NCBI GenBank assembly: GCA_030068075.1
Contig: CM057833.1
Coordinates: forward strand, 44,907,587-44,971,586
Length of the DNA stretch: 64,000 nt
Direction: 5' to 3'
Origin: Paguma larvata
Taxonomy: Eukaryota; Chordata; Mammalia; Carnivora; Viverridae
Position 1 is the first letter of the stretch. Each line of letters opens with the position of its first letter. The notes under the pieces are model-generated. The model saw only the letters and a program-made list of their open reading frames with translations. It was not told where the DNA came from and did not search any database. Of this stretch, positions 1 to 10,639 are shown piece after piece. The translations under genes and the position numbers were made by a program.

Positions 1-510
1 AGGTGATCACAAAGTACAAACTTATTGTTATTCTTTTTAACGTTTATTTTTTGAAAAAGAGAGAGAGAGAGAGAGAGAGAGGAAGGGAGGGCAGAGAGAG
101 AGGGAGACAAGAATCTGAAGTAGGCTCCAGCCTCTGAACTGTCCGCACAAAGCCTGATGCAGGGCTAGAACCTGCAAACTGTGAGATCATGACCCGAGCT
201 GAAGTAGGACGCTTAACAAACTGAGCCACCCAGGCGCCCCCAAACTTACTGTTATAAGATGATAAATCCTAGGGTAAGGTACAGCATGGAAACTCTGGAC
301 AAGAACACTGTATTGTACGTCTGCAAGTTGCTAAGAAAGTCTGTCTTAAAAGTTCTCACCACAAGCAAACACTTATGAGTGGTGGTGGATGTTAACTAAA
401 CTAGTTGTGGTGATCATTTCACAATAAATCTGTATGTCAGATCATTATGTTGTGCACCTGAAACTAATACAATGTGGTATGGCAATTATATAGCTCAGTT
501 AAAAAACAAG
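1..510 (+). mobile_element. L1 3' UTR fragment (old L1M/L1MA-like), split by a SINE
   Basis: The sequence either side of the SINE at 33-240 reads as one L1 3' untranslated region. On the left is a gtacaaactt block. On the right come a 'gttataagat' block, 'gatgttaactaaac', 'gtggtgatcatttcacaata' and 'gcacctgaaactaatacaat', then an A-rich end near 510. The element begins before the window. No coding part is present. Substitutions against the recalled consensus are frequent, so the copy is old. The family name is inferred and the right boundary is approximate. Confidence 0.75.
33..240 (-). mobile_element. CAN-SINE (tRNA-Lys-derived), felid type
   Basis: In minus orientation the copy has a T-rich head (the A-tail), a (GA)n run that is the complement of the CT-rich middle, then the tRNA-related body ending in gagccacccaggcgcccc. 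It is flanked by a direct repeat at 17-31 and 241-255 (14 of 15 bases identical), which is the target-site duplication. It lies inside an L1 3' UTR and so is younger than it. Confidence 0.95.
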
Positions 511-1465
511 GTTCCTGCCTGCTTTTGATACTTCGATTTTTAGTACTTAGATGGAAAATATAAATGGCCAGGTTCAAACTGATGTGTCATGATATACAAG
601 ACCGCTCTAGGAAAGCTGTTCTGAAGCAATAGTAGTTGCACTTTCTAGACATGTGAAGTGGTTCTAAACCAACAGCAACAAATCTGTTCCCTCACTCGTA
701 AGACGGATAGGTTGCATTACGTGATTTCTATGACCTCTTCCTGTTCTAATTTGCTAAGATTCTATTGATACGAAACAGCCTTATAAACCCTAATTTGCTG
801 CACAAATGAATGAGATAATGGTCATCACCATGATTTTTGTCATTATCTCAACGATCCACTTTGGCTCTGGAGTCCAGAGCCCCCAGCATCAACGCATTCT
901 TCAGACTCATTTAAGTGATTTCAAGATCTCACTGAAAATGTAAGTTGAATGGTAATTTCAGTCCTAGAGATGTTTTGTTGTCTACACTATAATTTAAAGG
1001 CCCATTCTTAATTCTGCTAATTATCAGCACTAATGAAAGACAAAAATAGCATAGCTAACCAAAAAGGCCTCTTCTCACTTGGATTTAAGCTGTATTTTTT
1101 TTTTTAAGTATCAGATCATACCTGTTTTCCCAGTCCTATTGAGACTCAGTTCCTATAAAAACAAGCTTCAGATAAGCAAGGGATGCAGGGTTAAGTGAGG
1201 GGGTTACCACACTGCTGTCCACGGATGGGCTTCAGGGCTCCCTCACTCCTCAGATACCACAGCAAAACTTCTTTGTCTCCAATCTAACCTCAAGGGAATG
1301 AACTAAGCTTGAAAGTTTCCCAGATTCCCTCCTAATTGGAGTATCTGGCCCTTCGATCCCCATTACCTGTAGCAACCCACAAGGGTATCCAGGGGAAGCA
1401 CAGGAAAATAAATTCACCTCAAATGACATCTCAAAAGAGCCTAAAAGACAAACGGACACTTTCAG
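511..1465. other. Unique sequence, no gene or clear repeat
   Basis: I see no coding gene and no recognisable interspersed repeat here. The stretch around 985-1100 is AT-rich and contains TAATTA-like homeodomain core sites, but no function can be assigned. Confidence 0.5.
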
Positions 1466-1580
1466 CATTTACCGAGTATTGCCCCTGTGCTGGGCAAGTT
1501 GCTGAGAGAAGGGTACAGACGTTTCCCCGCCCACCCCACCTCAGAAGCTCACTGTCTGCTGTAGGACACTGCCCACCAAT
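1466..1580 (-). repeat. L2-like fragment
   Basis: The text around 1467-1500 (tttaccgagtattgcccctgtgctgggcaa) resembles the reverse complement of the L2 3' end, the 'tttattgagcacctactatgtgccaggc' block. It is short and diverged. Confidence 0.4.
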
Positions 1581-1683
1581 ACATTAAGAAGTCTGCCAAC
1601 CGCTACGGGGCTAAAATAGCTGTGGAGGGGCTGGAGAGAGAGTGGATGATGGGGCAGTTGTGTCTGTTTAGAAGATAAAAGGA

Positions 1684-1878
1684 GGGGCGCCTGGGTGGCT
1701 CACTCAGTCAGTTAAGTGTGGCTCACTCAGTCAGTTAAGTGTCCGACTTCAGCTGAGATCATGATCTCACGGTTTGTGAGTTCAAGCCCCACATCAGGCT
1801 CTGTGCTGACAGCTCAGAGCCTGGAGCCTGCTTCGGATTCTGTGTCTCCCTCTCTCTCTGTCCCTCCCCTGCTCATAT

Positions 1879-1920
<42 letters not shown>

Positions 1921-1953
1921 AAAAATAAATAAAACATTAAAAAAAGAAGAAGA
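1684..1953 (+). mobile_element. CAN-SINE, felid type, with internal 23-bp duplication
   Basis: The copy is full length: head GGGGCGCCTGGGTGGCTCA, tRNA-related body, CT-rich middle with (TCTG)n and (TC)n, AAAAATAAATAAAAC and an A-rich tail. A 23-bp block (1696-1718) is repeated exactly in tandem at 1719-1741, which doubles the A-box-proximal part. Likely target-site duplications are gaagataaaagga before and gaagatgaaaaga after the tail. Confidence 0.93.
1878..1920 (+). repeat. (TCTG)n(TC)n microsatellite within a SINE
   Basis: Four TCTG-type units run into an uninterrupted TC run. The tract has grown from the CT-rich segment normal in this SINE family. Confidence 0.9.
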
Positions 1954-2017
1954 AGAAGATGAAAAGAGACTCTACATGGAGGGGGAGACCCCTGTTCTAG
2001 GGCTTCCAACAGAAGCC

Positions 2018-2270
2018 GGCTCCTGGGTGGCTCAGTCAGTTAAGTATTGGCTTCAGCTCAGGTCATGACCTCGCAGTTTGTGAGTTGAAGCGCCACTCAG
2101 GCTCTGCACTGTCAGCTCAGAGACTTGAACCTGCTTCGGTTCTCTGCCTTCCATTCTCTCTCTCTCTCTCTCTCTGCCCTACACCCACTTGTGGGCTTGC
2201 TCACTCACTCACTCTCTCTGTCAAAAATAAATACATAAGCTTAGGAAAAAAAAAAAAGAAAGAAAGAAAG
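2018..2270 (+). mobile_element. CAN-SINE, felid type, diverged
   Basis: It has the head ggctcctgggtggctcagtc, the body gcttcagctcaggtcatgac, a CT-rich middle, aaaaataaatacataa and a tail that passes into (GAAA)n. The CT-rich section is interrupted by an extra segment before the tail. No clean target-site duplication was found. Confidence 0.88.
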
Positions 2271-2371
2271 AAGAGGTTGCAAAATGCTTGAAGGATAGCT
2301 GTGAAGCAGGAACTAATATTTATGGGTCAGGCCCAGGACTGCATATCTTGTAGTTACTGCCTCATGTAGGC

Positions 2372-2572
2372 TTTTTTTTTTTTTTTTGATGTTTTTATTT
2401 TTATTTTTGAGAAAGCGTATGTGAGGGAGGGGCAGAGTAAAGGAGACAGAGGGTCTGAAGTGGGCTCTGCACTCCCAGTGTGGAGGCTGGTGTGGGCTTG
2501 AACTCACAAACTGCGAAATCATGACCTGGGCCCAAGTTGCACCCTCAACCAACTGAGCCACCCAGGCACCCC
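2372..2572 (-). mobile_element. CAN-SINE
   Basis: This is a minus-strand copy with a poly-T start and the end gagccacccaggcacccc. The direct repeat at 2358-2371 (tgcctcatgtaggc) and 2573-2586 (one mismatch) is the target-site duplication. It is the third SINE in under 0.9 kb. Confidence 0.95.
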
Positions 2573-2586
2573 TGCCTCATGTAAGC

Positions 2587-4105
2587 TCAAAAACGCAGGG
2601 GCCACAGGCTTTATCAGCTCTCTGTGTGGGTCAAGTGGCAGAGGTCCAGGGAGATGACATACCTTTCCCCATCACTCCCCTGGCCAGAGCCGAGAATGAA
2701 AACCAACGAATTCCCAAGGAAACCAACCTGAATACCTTTCTCCCCCTATACAAGTATGCCTTCTCCACAGTGTCTTCTCGTGTCTGATTTGCAGACAACC
2801 CTCTCCTTCCTGCCTGACTTGAACCAATGATGCAAGCCTGGCTCTTTTCCTCTGGAAAGGCCTCTTTTAGTTACCAGTGGCCTGGGTTCTTTTCTCTCTC
2901 TGGGAACACTCTAAAGTTCTCCAGGGAAGAAGCCATCCCTGCCGCCCTTGGCCAAGCCCCTTCATTCTTCCACAACAGAGTCCCCCAACCCCCAGAGGCA
3001 GAGGTCAGTCCACCTGGCTGTAGAAAGTCCACGAGAGCCAACATAAAACTCAGTTCCCACCTGGGAACAGAAAACCTTCATCACCTCCGTTCTGGGTGAG
3101 CGATCCCGACCCTCCCCCATCATTCGCCCTGCAAGCCTTCTTCAGCCATGACCCAGGGTCCTCCGAAACGGCCCGTCTTTGCTCCACTTTTCTTTGTTTT
3201 CACCTCTCTTTCATGCTCTGAGGTATCTTCATCCCAAACCATTACACGTCGGTAGCGATCCCTCCCTGACCCTGCTTTTGTAAAATAACCACCACATTTT
3301 GGGTGAAGCCTTTTTTTGTCTCGTGTGCCAGGTTCTGCGGACAAGGCTACAGCAGCGCCCGCGCAGCCTGAACATCACACATTCTGCCTTTAATTTTCTG
3401 ACATTAAGCTTCCTCTGCTAGACTTAAAGCCCTATTTCTAAATCATGGAAATCCGTGGTACCTTTTCTCTAAATGGGTAAGAGGAGGGGAAAAAAAAGGA
3501 AATTCCTTGAAGAGGGTCCTCAGGGCTTTGAAATGTTTGAAAATAATCTCTTTTCCATTAATGCACAGAGTAACATATTTCCCCCGCTGCTAAATGACAC
3601 CTTTCAGGACTGATGATTAACATATAGTCATACCGCTTAGGCCCCTTCCAGGAAAAAGCAACATGCATTATGTCAGTGACTGCACATGAGCTTTGCATCA
3701 GCTTTCACACCATAGGGAGGATTTTCCCTCCTAAGGGGAAACAAAAATAAAAGGTACCAACAAAAATGAATTACATGTATCTGTACTTTGTCCAAGGGTC
3801 ACCGCAAAAGGATACATTTTTACGACTAAAATACTGATGGAAGCCTCGTTTCCTTAATTATGTCTGTAGAATCTCACCATCATGTAGTTATCCTTAGACA
3901 GACGCAGTTATGCATGGGCGAGAAATAACAGGCAGAGAGTATTTCCTCTCTACGGTAGTACACGGTGCGACTGGCCCAAATAGTTACAAATGGACCTAAC
4001 TCCTTAAACAGCCACCTGGGCAAGAGCCCAGTTCCCATGCTGGGCACATCATCCTGAACCGTTGCCCCGACCAGCTATCCTGTATTGAGAATTCACCACA
4101 CACTG
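2587..4105. other. Unique sequence, no gene seen
   Basis: Apart from short low-complexity runs I recognise no repeat and no coding gene in this 1.5 kb. The longest open frames are about 90 codons and show no known domain. The part at 3540-3870 is repeat-free and AT-rich (see findings). Confidence 0.5.
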
Positions 4106-4109
4106 AGTC

Positions 4110-4285
4110 TTGTGATTCGCTAAGCATCTATCAAGTCATGTAACCATATTTATGGGTCAGACATTGTTTTCATTAGTGGGGACAATGAGGCACAGAGAGC
4201 TTAAGGACTGACCTTAGATGCCACCAGCTTCCAGGTGGCACAGCCAGGATGTGAACACAGACTGTTTGATTCCATCACTCTGTAC
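4110..4285 (-). repeat. MIR SINE relic
   Basis: The core aatgaggcacagagagcttaagg followed by a 'ccaggtggcacagccaggatgtgaac' block matches the reverse complement of MIR (…ctctctgtgcctca…; …ggttcaaatcc…). Confidence 0.7.
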
Positions 4286-4794
4286 GACTCCCCTGACTGC
4301 CATTATCATCCCGTGACAGAGCTGATGTCTCCTGCAGGTTCAAGGCTGAGTAATAACCAACCACATGCTAATGCCTGTTTGACTGTGTTAAATGTTCAGT
4401 GAAACATACACAGGGAAAGCACAATGCAGAGACCTGAAGGGAATAAGTTTTCTCTGTACTCGGATCACCTTTGTAGGATGCTTCTCAGGGAAAGAAGCAG
4501 TAACTGTAAGTTCCTGCCTGGCTAAGCCAATCAAAGGCGTGCCTATACCTTTGACTGGCACTAAAAAGGGACAATGACCTTGGGAATGAAAGAGAAGTAA
4601 ATCCCAAATTTCAGGTGACTCCATAGAAGTCGAAACATCTGGCATCAGGTGCCTTCAAAGGAAAATAGCTGCTGCAGTCACACGCACTAACATAAAGATA
4701 AAATGAAAGTCCCCTCAGTGGATGATTCTGGTAAACTCTGCAAACCATAGCCTGTGGGTTTGTCAAATGATTCTATGAATTCAGCTCACTTTGC

Positions 4795-4905
4795 CTTTAC
4801 TAGAGATTTCCTGAGCACCCTGGGTCAGGAGCCAGAGATAGAGAAATACACAGGCCAAGGCCCCTGACCTCAAAGAGCTAGAATGAAGCAGAAGAGACAC
4901 CATAC
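4795..4905 (-). repeat. L2-like 3' fragment
   Basis: The blocks 'tttcctgagcaccctgggtcagg' and 'gcccctgacctcaaagagct' resemble the reverse complement of the L2 3' end region. Confidence 0.45.
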
Positions 4906-4939
4906 TGAGGTGACCACGCCAGCACCCCACTTCCTGTAT

Positions 4940-5150
4940 ACCCACCATGGGTTGGGTGCTGTGTTAGCTGTTTCATGTTTATCTTCTTAATGTTATGACA
5001 AGGTGGACGCACTATGATCTGCAGTCTGCAAGTGACAAAGCCGTGCTTCAGAAAGATGTTATCACTTGTTCAACTTTCAAAAATTAGTAAACAACAGATC
5101 TGAGATCCAAACTTCGATTTTTCAGACTCCAGAGACTTCTCCCTTAACCA
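4940..5150 (-). repeat. MIR-like relic
   Basis: The layout gggttgggtgctgtgttagc, tttcatgtttatcttc, then gtgacaaagcc…aaacaacagatctgagatcc follows the reverse-complement MIR order, heavily diverged. Confidence 0.45.
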
Positions 5151-5547
5151 CTACATTTTCCTGCCTCCATGCTCAGAAACAATTATATTGTAGCATTGTA
5201 AGGACAACAACAGAGGTATTAACAAATCCAAGGCGAGTCACCAAAGAGAAAGGATTTCTTTTGGGGGCATAGAGGAAAGGCAGGGCATCATTCCCAGGGC
5301 CTGATATCTAAACCGGGTTTTGAAGCATAAGTAGGAGTTCATCAGGCAGATAAAGGAGGGATTTGAACATTCAAGGAAAGAAGAACTCAGGCACCCAGAG
5401 GCATAAAAGACAAGAGCCCACTAAGGTGCTGCCAGGAATCTGCACAGAAATTATATAAAGTGATAACAGGGATAAAGATAAAAAGTTAGCTATTAATGTA
5501 GGCAGGAAACAGGCTAAAGGGTCATACGAATGCATGTATGCACAAAC

Positions 5548-5550
<3 letters not shown>

Positions 5551-5583
<33 letters not shown>
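5551..5583 (+). repeat. (AC)n microsatellite
   Basis: An uninterrupted AC run of about 16 units is followed by an imperfect acatacacac tail. It is probably length-polymorphic. Confidence 0.98.
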
Positions 5584-5588
<5 letters not shown>

Positions 5589-6090
5589 ACATGCATCTTT
5601 TTTTGGGATTTTCCCAGAGCAGGGACTAACTTGAGTTTTACTAGACCCCTGGTGTGAGTAAAAACAAGCAGAACTCAGCTAAGGCCATCATTGACTTTCA
5701 TGGGGCCATTCAGCTGCAAAGAGCCCAGTCTGCTGACACTGAGCTTGCATAAAAACCTACACATGCTTATTTGTCATTTCTCCCTACTCAGAAATAACTA
5801 CTCGGCTACCTAGCACATAAACCGTGGCGTGTTTTGCACCTGTCATTTTCTAGGGGGCCCAGCGGCAGTCAAAAAGGAAATGAAGCAAAGTAGAGAAAGA
5901 ATCAAAGCTAAGTGTAAAACGGGAATGCCTGCAATGCCTATGCATGGAAACTATCAAATTTCAACTCCTAAAATGATTTATTGCCAAATGCAGGGAGGAA
6001 GCAACCCTAGACCCATTTGACTCTGTCCCATCCAACAACACAGACACGGCGAGGTAGAAAATGAACCAGGAAAATTCTGATGGAGACCCA

Positions 6091-6262
6091 TTCCGCACCT
6101 GTGTGTATGACCTGGAGTAAATCATTTAACCCCTCTAAGCCTCCATTTGTCATCTGGAAATAGGCACAATAATATACCTAATGTCATGCTTCTGGTTCAG
6201 ATTAAATCAGCAAATGCACACTAAAGGACTTGAGCACAGTGGATGACAAACAATACTTACAT
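6091..6262 (+). repeat. MIR SINE relic
   Basis: The order is gtgtatgacctggagtaaatc, atttaacccctctaagcctcc, catctggaaataggcacaat, then a tail like ggatgacaaacaatac. This matches plus-strand MIR. Confidence 0.7.
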
Positions 6263-6360
6263 GGCAACACAATGTTACATAATGTTAATCTAAAAATACT
6301 TCTGCCTAAAATATGTTTTATAAAAATATGAAGGATCTAGGCTTGATTAGCATTTATCAA

Positions 6361-6555
6361 CGACAGCAGCTCTGGTTTATGGAACACTCAAAATGCCTTG
6401 CATTGCCGCACCTAAATTTCACAATCACTCAGTGGAGTAGGCACGAGTGTTACCTCCATTTTAAAGACAAAGAAACCAAGGCACAGAATTAAATAATCTG
6501 TCCAAAGATAACATAAATAGAAACTGAAGGAGGAAGATTTAAACTCAGACATTCT
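6361..6555 (-). repeat. MIR SINE relic
   Basis: It carries attttaaagacaaagaaacc, aaggcacagaattaaataat and a later 'gaggaagatttaaactcag', matching the reverse complement of MIR. Confidence 0.7.
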
Positions 6556-6608
6556 AGTAACTCAGAGCTTTTTTGATGCATCTGTTTGAAATTAATTACT
6601 TCCAGGGT

Positions 6609-6992
6609 ATGATGGTTAATTTTATGTGTCAACTTGGAGGGTGTTTTTGGATGAGATTAACATTTAAATTGGTGAACTTTGAGTAAGCAGATTGTCCTCC
6701 ATAATGTGGGTGGGCCTCACCCAATCAGTCGAAGGCCTAGTTACAGCAAAAAGACCAGATTCTCCAAGCAAGAGAGGATTCTCCAGCAGATGGCCTTCAG
6801 GCTTCGTCTGCACCGTTGGCTCTCCTGGATATCCAGTATGCTGGCCAACACTGCAAATTTTGGACTTGCTAGACTATAGCTGCATGAGCCAATTCCTTAT
6901 AATAAATCTCTCCCTATATATATACACACATCCTTTTGCTTCTGCTTCTCTGGAGAACTCTAGGAAAGGAACTACACAGGAAGAACTAATAC
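6609..6992 (+). mobile_element. Old LTR-like repeat (MaLR/ERVL-type appearance), noncoding
   Basis: It starts with tgatggttaattttatgtgt and continues through 'gtgggtgggcctcacccaatcag'. A polyadenylation signal AATAAA lies at 6901-6906, and the copy ends near gaactaatac. This is the layout of an ancient solitary LTR of the mammalian MaLR/ERVL kind. No internal viral genes are present. An open frame of about 146 codons across it starts inside the repeat and is not a gene. The exact family is not asserted. Confidence 0.65.
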
Positions 6993-7007
6993 ATGGAGTT
7001 TTTGATT

Positions 7008-7026
7008 TCTGTTGTTGTTGTTGTTA
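7008..7026 (+). repeat. (GTT)n short tandem repeat
   Basis: Five to six GTT units stand just downstream of the LTR-like repeat. Confidence 0.85.
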
Positions 7027-7059
7027 CTTTTACCTTCCATCCCATTCCTCGTATTTTCT

Positions 7060-7135
7060 AATCAATTTGTTCAGTAGGTATTTTCTAAGTGCTTCCCATG
7101 AGCCAGGCACTACACTAGACAACAAGGTCTAGAAG
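7060..7135 (-). repeat. L2-like 3' fragment
   Basis: The text tattttctaagtgcttccca and 'gagccaggcactacactag' matches the reverse complement of the L2 3' end. Confidence 0.55.
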
Positions 7136-8830
7136 ATACTCTGTCTGCTATCCTGTTCTGCCCATGGTTTTCCGTCCCTGTGAACACATGTATCTCCTGT
7201 CTGAATTACAAGATCCTTGAGATTCATGACTAACCTTTGTATAAACACCAACTACAGAGCTTCGAATAGACTATAAGGTAAATACCCATCAGTTTTGGTG
7301 AAACGGATACACTGAATGCTTGCCATTGCTTTCTTTTACCCTTTACTGAGTATATGCTATGCTAGATGCTCAGCATTCATTTCTATCTCATTTTGTCCCA
7401 AGCTACGCAACAGAAAGGGAGACAACAGGAAGTTAGGTGACCTGCTTGAGGTCACATGGAGTTATCCACACTCAGGTGTACCTGAGTCCAAAGCCTGTGA
7501 ACCTTTTGCCACTTGCTGCTCCCCCTTGCAAACGATGAACAACAGATAAAGGCGGGGATGAATGAGCACCTCCGGGGCTCCGGGGCCTTCAGCCAAACTT
7601 CACAAACATACAACTTCATAGCTTGCATGAGGCAAAGTATAAAAATGAAGGCAACCGGGTGTTATCTATAAACACCTCAAAGCTTTTCCTTCCATTTAAA
7701 AATTCTCTAGTAATTGCTTTTACCACAGTTAATCATAAAAACGAATCACCTCAAATTTTTAAAAGAAATTCTCCTTCAACATGTGTCAACTTTGTGCCAT
7801 GAATTCATTTATTACGAGACCACATGATGCCTCCAAGTACTGCATTTTATTTAAACGTGACATTTTTTCCACTCTGTTTTGATTCCACATCTGAAAATCG
7901 CTTCTATCAATCTTTCATCGGAGCCAAACATAACTGTTTTGCTCACTGAAACATTAAATACAGACTCAGGGCCCTAGAATCAAATTAAAAATAAAATAAA
8001 CTAGTATCTGGCTGACACTCATAGCTTCATATCCAGGGAGACCACAGATTCGAGAACAGTTGTGAACCCAATTCCAAGATAAAAATCAATCAATCCTAAT
8101 CCCTCTGCATCTTATATCGTTTCAAAAATCCAAAGACTTTATGTGGGTTGATTTTTCTCTTTGAGAACCAATTTTAGAAATTGTTGACTATGCTGATTTT
8201 CAAAGGGGCGGGACATCTTCGATGAAACCGCCAGACTCAGTTCGGTCATTGACTGGGATCAATGACTTTCTGCATCGGTTGCTGCTGGGTTGGGGGTGGG
8301 GCTCGGATATACACCGTATACTCACATTCCCCATCAGGCATCATTCTCTTTCTAAACAGTGGCAGCAAACAGGCACATCCAATATTGTATTACTTTCTTC
8401 TTTCATTCATGACGATGTCCCACAAGGGCCCTGAGAGTCTGAAAAAAGAAGCATTTCCCAGGTTCTAAGGATGAAGGGAACCCTAGCAAATCCATCATGC
8501 TTTGTCTGCTAATGATAGACTCATGCATAAGAGCTACCATAACCAGAGAGAGGCAGCAGGCATGAAAAGGAGTGAATCAACTGTCAATGGCTGGGGTCTG
8601 AAGGACAGCAAAGCTGTGATTAGAATTTTCAATCAGACTTCCGTGATTCATCACGGTCCAGGGCGGGGGGTGAGAGAAGTTTGTAGGGGCATATTCCTCC
8701 CTCAGCCCTGCCTTCCCTTCTTCTATTAGCAGAGTTAAGTCGTAGGGGCCATGGAAAACTCAGTCTGACTGACCCAAATAATAAAACTTTAAAAGATCTG
8801 CTAACGCGGGGCAGATGAGTCCTGGGATTA
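7136..8830. other. Mostly unique sequence, no gene seen
   Basis: I see only a weak MIR-like trace at about 7350-7480 (gacaacaggaagttaggtga, cttgaggtcacatgg). The rest has no recognisable repeat or coding region. A perfect 8-bp hairpin (gtcattga/tcaatgac) sits at 8245-8266. Confidence 0.45.
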
Positions 8831-8834
8831 AACA

Positions 8835-8925
8835 TCTCTCTCTCCACAATGCCCAGATTAATGTCTCTAAAACGCAATTCTGATCGTGTCATGCCTGATC
8901 CAAGAACTCTGATGTCTTCCTTCCC
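8835..8925 (+). repeat. L2 fragment
   Basis: The run 'aatgtctctaaaacgcaattctgatcgtgtcatgcc' matches the L2 segment that reads 'gtgatctttttaaaacgcaaatcggatcatgtc'. It stops at the pyrimidine tract. Confidence 0.65.
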
Positions 8926-9025
8926 CCTCCCTCTTCTTCCTCCTCCTCCTTTTCCCTTCCTCCCTCCTTTCCTAGCTTCCCCCTGGATTATCTTCCTGTC
9001 TTTCCTCCTCCTTCCTTCCCTACCT
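8912..9025 (+). repeat. Pyrimidine-rich (CCT/CTT)n tract
   Basis: The plus strand is almost pure C and T for most of this 110-bp stretch. It probably grew from the pyrimidine-rich downstream part of the L2 fragment. Such tracts can adopt triplex structures. Confidence 0.85.
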
Positions 9026-9489
9026 ACTTATCTATGTAGTCTCCTTCTTCCACATCTATCAAGCACTTACAAAGGAAAATCATTTCCCAATGGAAGAAAT
9101 CGCAGCCTACTTTAAGGGGGACACCCACACACAGACAACCCCAATATAGTGTGAAATAAAGCAATGCTGCTGTGAAACACAGTGGGGTACTGGGGAGTGA
9201 GTTCCTCCAAGTTTCCCAGATGGAGCGGCCACGTGCCAGCATAGGAAAGAGCACACACGGTGGCACGAAGACAAAAGGATGTGGTGTGTTCTAGGAAGTG
9301 CAGGTGTAGCTGAAGCATTGTATATGGGAAAGTGATATGGAATGAGTCTGGAGAGGAAGACAAGCCCCTTTTATGAGAAGCTTTGTACACAGGAATTTTA
9401 TGAAGGCAATAAAGATAAATAAGAGGTATTAAGCAGAAGTGGTGGTGGTGACTAGAGTTTTAATTAAACCTCCATAAACACGCATGCAG

Positions 9490-9740
9490 GTCCTGCCTGA
9501 GCACGCTCTCTGAAACTGCAACCTCACTCCTCATCGCCCCTCTTCCTACTTTTTCTCATTTGTACTCATCACCACGTAGTATGGATTCACTTAATTTTAG
9601 TTGTCTTTCTGCCTCCAATGAAATGTAAGGTTCATTTTGAGAGCTGGGAGCCTGGTTTCATCCACTGCTGTATCCTTCAGACCTAGAATACTGTTTAGCA
9701 TGTGTCGATATCCCATGAATACTGGGGAACAATGTGGTCC
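9490..9740 (+). repeat. L2 3' end
   Basis: The order 'caatgaaatgtaaggttcattttgagagc', 'cactgctgtatccttcagac', 'ctagaatactgtttagcatg' is that of the L2 3' end. Confidence 0.65.
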
Positions 9741-9879
9741 CTTGAAAGATAGCAAAACTCAATCATCTCAGCATTTTATTTGGAGGAAAGACTTTGTCTT
9801 TAAAGAGGATACCTCAATGAAAACATGCTCCGTCTCTATTCCCTGCAGAATGCAGGGGAAATGCCTACTTTAAAGGGAG

Positions 9880-10075
9880 TTACAACAAAAAGTTGTAGAA
9901 AGAACTTAGAACAGTAACTGACATATAAGAAATCCGCAATAAATTTCAACTACTGCTTCCCAGCTTTGTTGATATCGTATCAATTTCCCCTGTCTGGAAA
10001 GCCCATAGGAACAAGGACTGGGCCTTACTCACGCAGTATACACTAGGGGGCTCGAAGAATGACTTCTGAATAATC
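9880..10075 (+). repeat. MIR/L2-like 3' fragments
   Basis: There is a tail-like block 'agaacagtaactgacatataag…aataaat' (9905-9945). It is followed by a second L2-like block 'aacaaggactgggccttactc' near 10010. Confidence 0.45.
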
Positions 10076-10397
10076 AGAAAACTAGACCATCAACCCAAGG
10101 AATTCTCTCTTTGAGTCAGAAGGTGAGTAATTTCCCTAGTGTATTCTAAGCATCACAAGAAGCTCCTTTCAGAGAGAAAGAAGTCTCGGGAATGCAATGT
10201 GCTTTGCAAACATTGCAGTTTATGAACCAAAGCTCAGTGATGGCCAATAAGGCTCCCCAAGCCATGTACCCACGCTTCTTGGGAGGAATGGAGATCATCT
10301 CCCATGACACCATTACACAGCTACCATAGCAACTTAGAATGTTGCTCTGACATTCTGACTGTCTACCACAGTAGGCCATATGGGGTACCATAGCTGG

Positions 10398-10600
10398 GGA
10401 AGAAGTAAGCTGGAGAGTTAAGAACCTAGCATCCAGGGCCCAACTTCCAGGTGTGAATCCCACCTCTGACACGTTAATCTCTCTGTGCCTCAATTACACT
10501 TTGAGAATAACAACGACTCTACCTCGCAAGGTCACTACGAAGACTAACTGAGTCAATCCTCTGTGAACTGTGCCCAATACATAGCACGTTTGAAAAATGT
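10398..10600 (+). repeat. MIR SINE relic
   Basis: It carries gtgaatcccacctctgacac, ttaatctctctgtgcctcaa, a 'cgcaaggtcactacgaagac' block and 'gtgcccaatacatagcacg', in MIR order. Confidence 0.75.
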
Positions 10601-10639
10601 TATATTTTCTCATTGGCACATCTTAGAACATAACAGGTA

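Noticed and set aside
3340..3370. Small GC-rich patch (cagcgcccgcgcagcctg) as a CpG island or promoter
   Set aside because: It is only about 25 bp with few CpGs. The surrounding DNA is ordinary.
6692..7132. Open frame of 146 codons
   Set aside because: It runs across an old LTR-like repeat, its AATAAA signal and a GTT repeat, and shows no known protein feature.
8245..8266. 8-bp inverted repeat (gtcattga / tcaatgac) with 6-base loop
   Set aside because: It is a chance-level palindrome with no supporting context.
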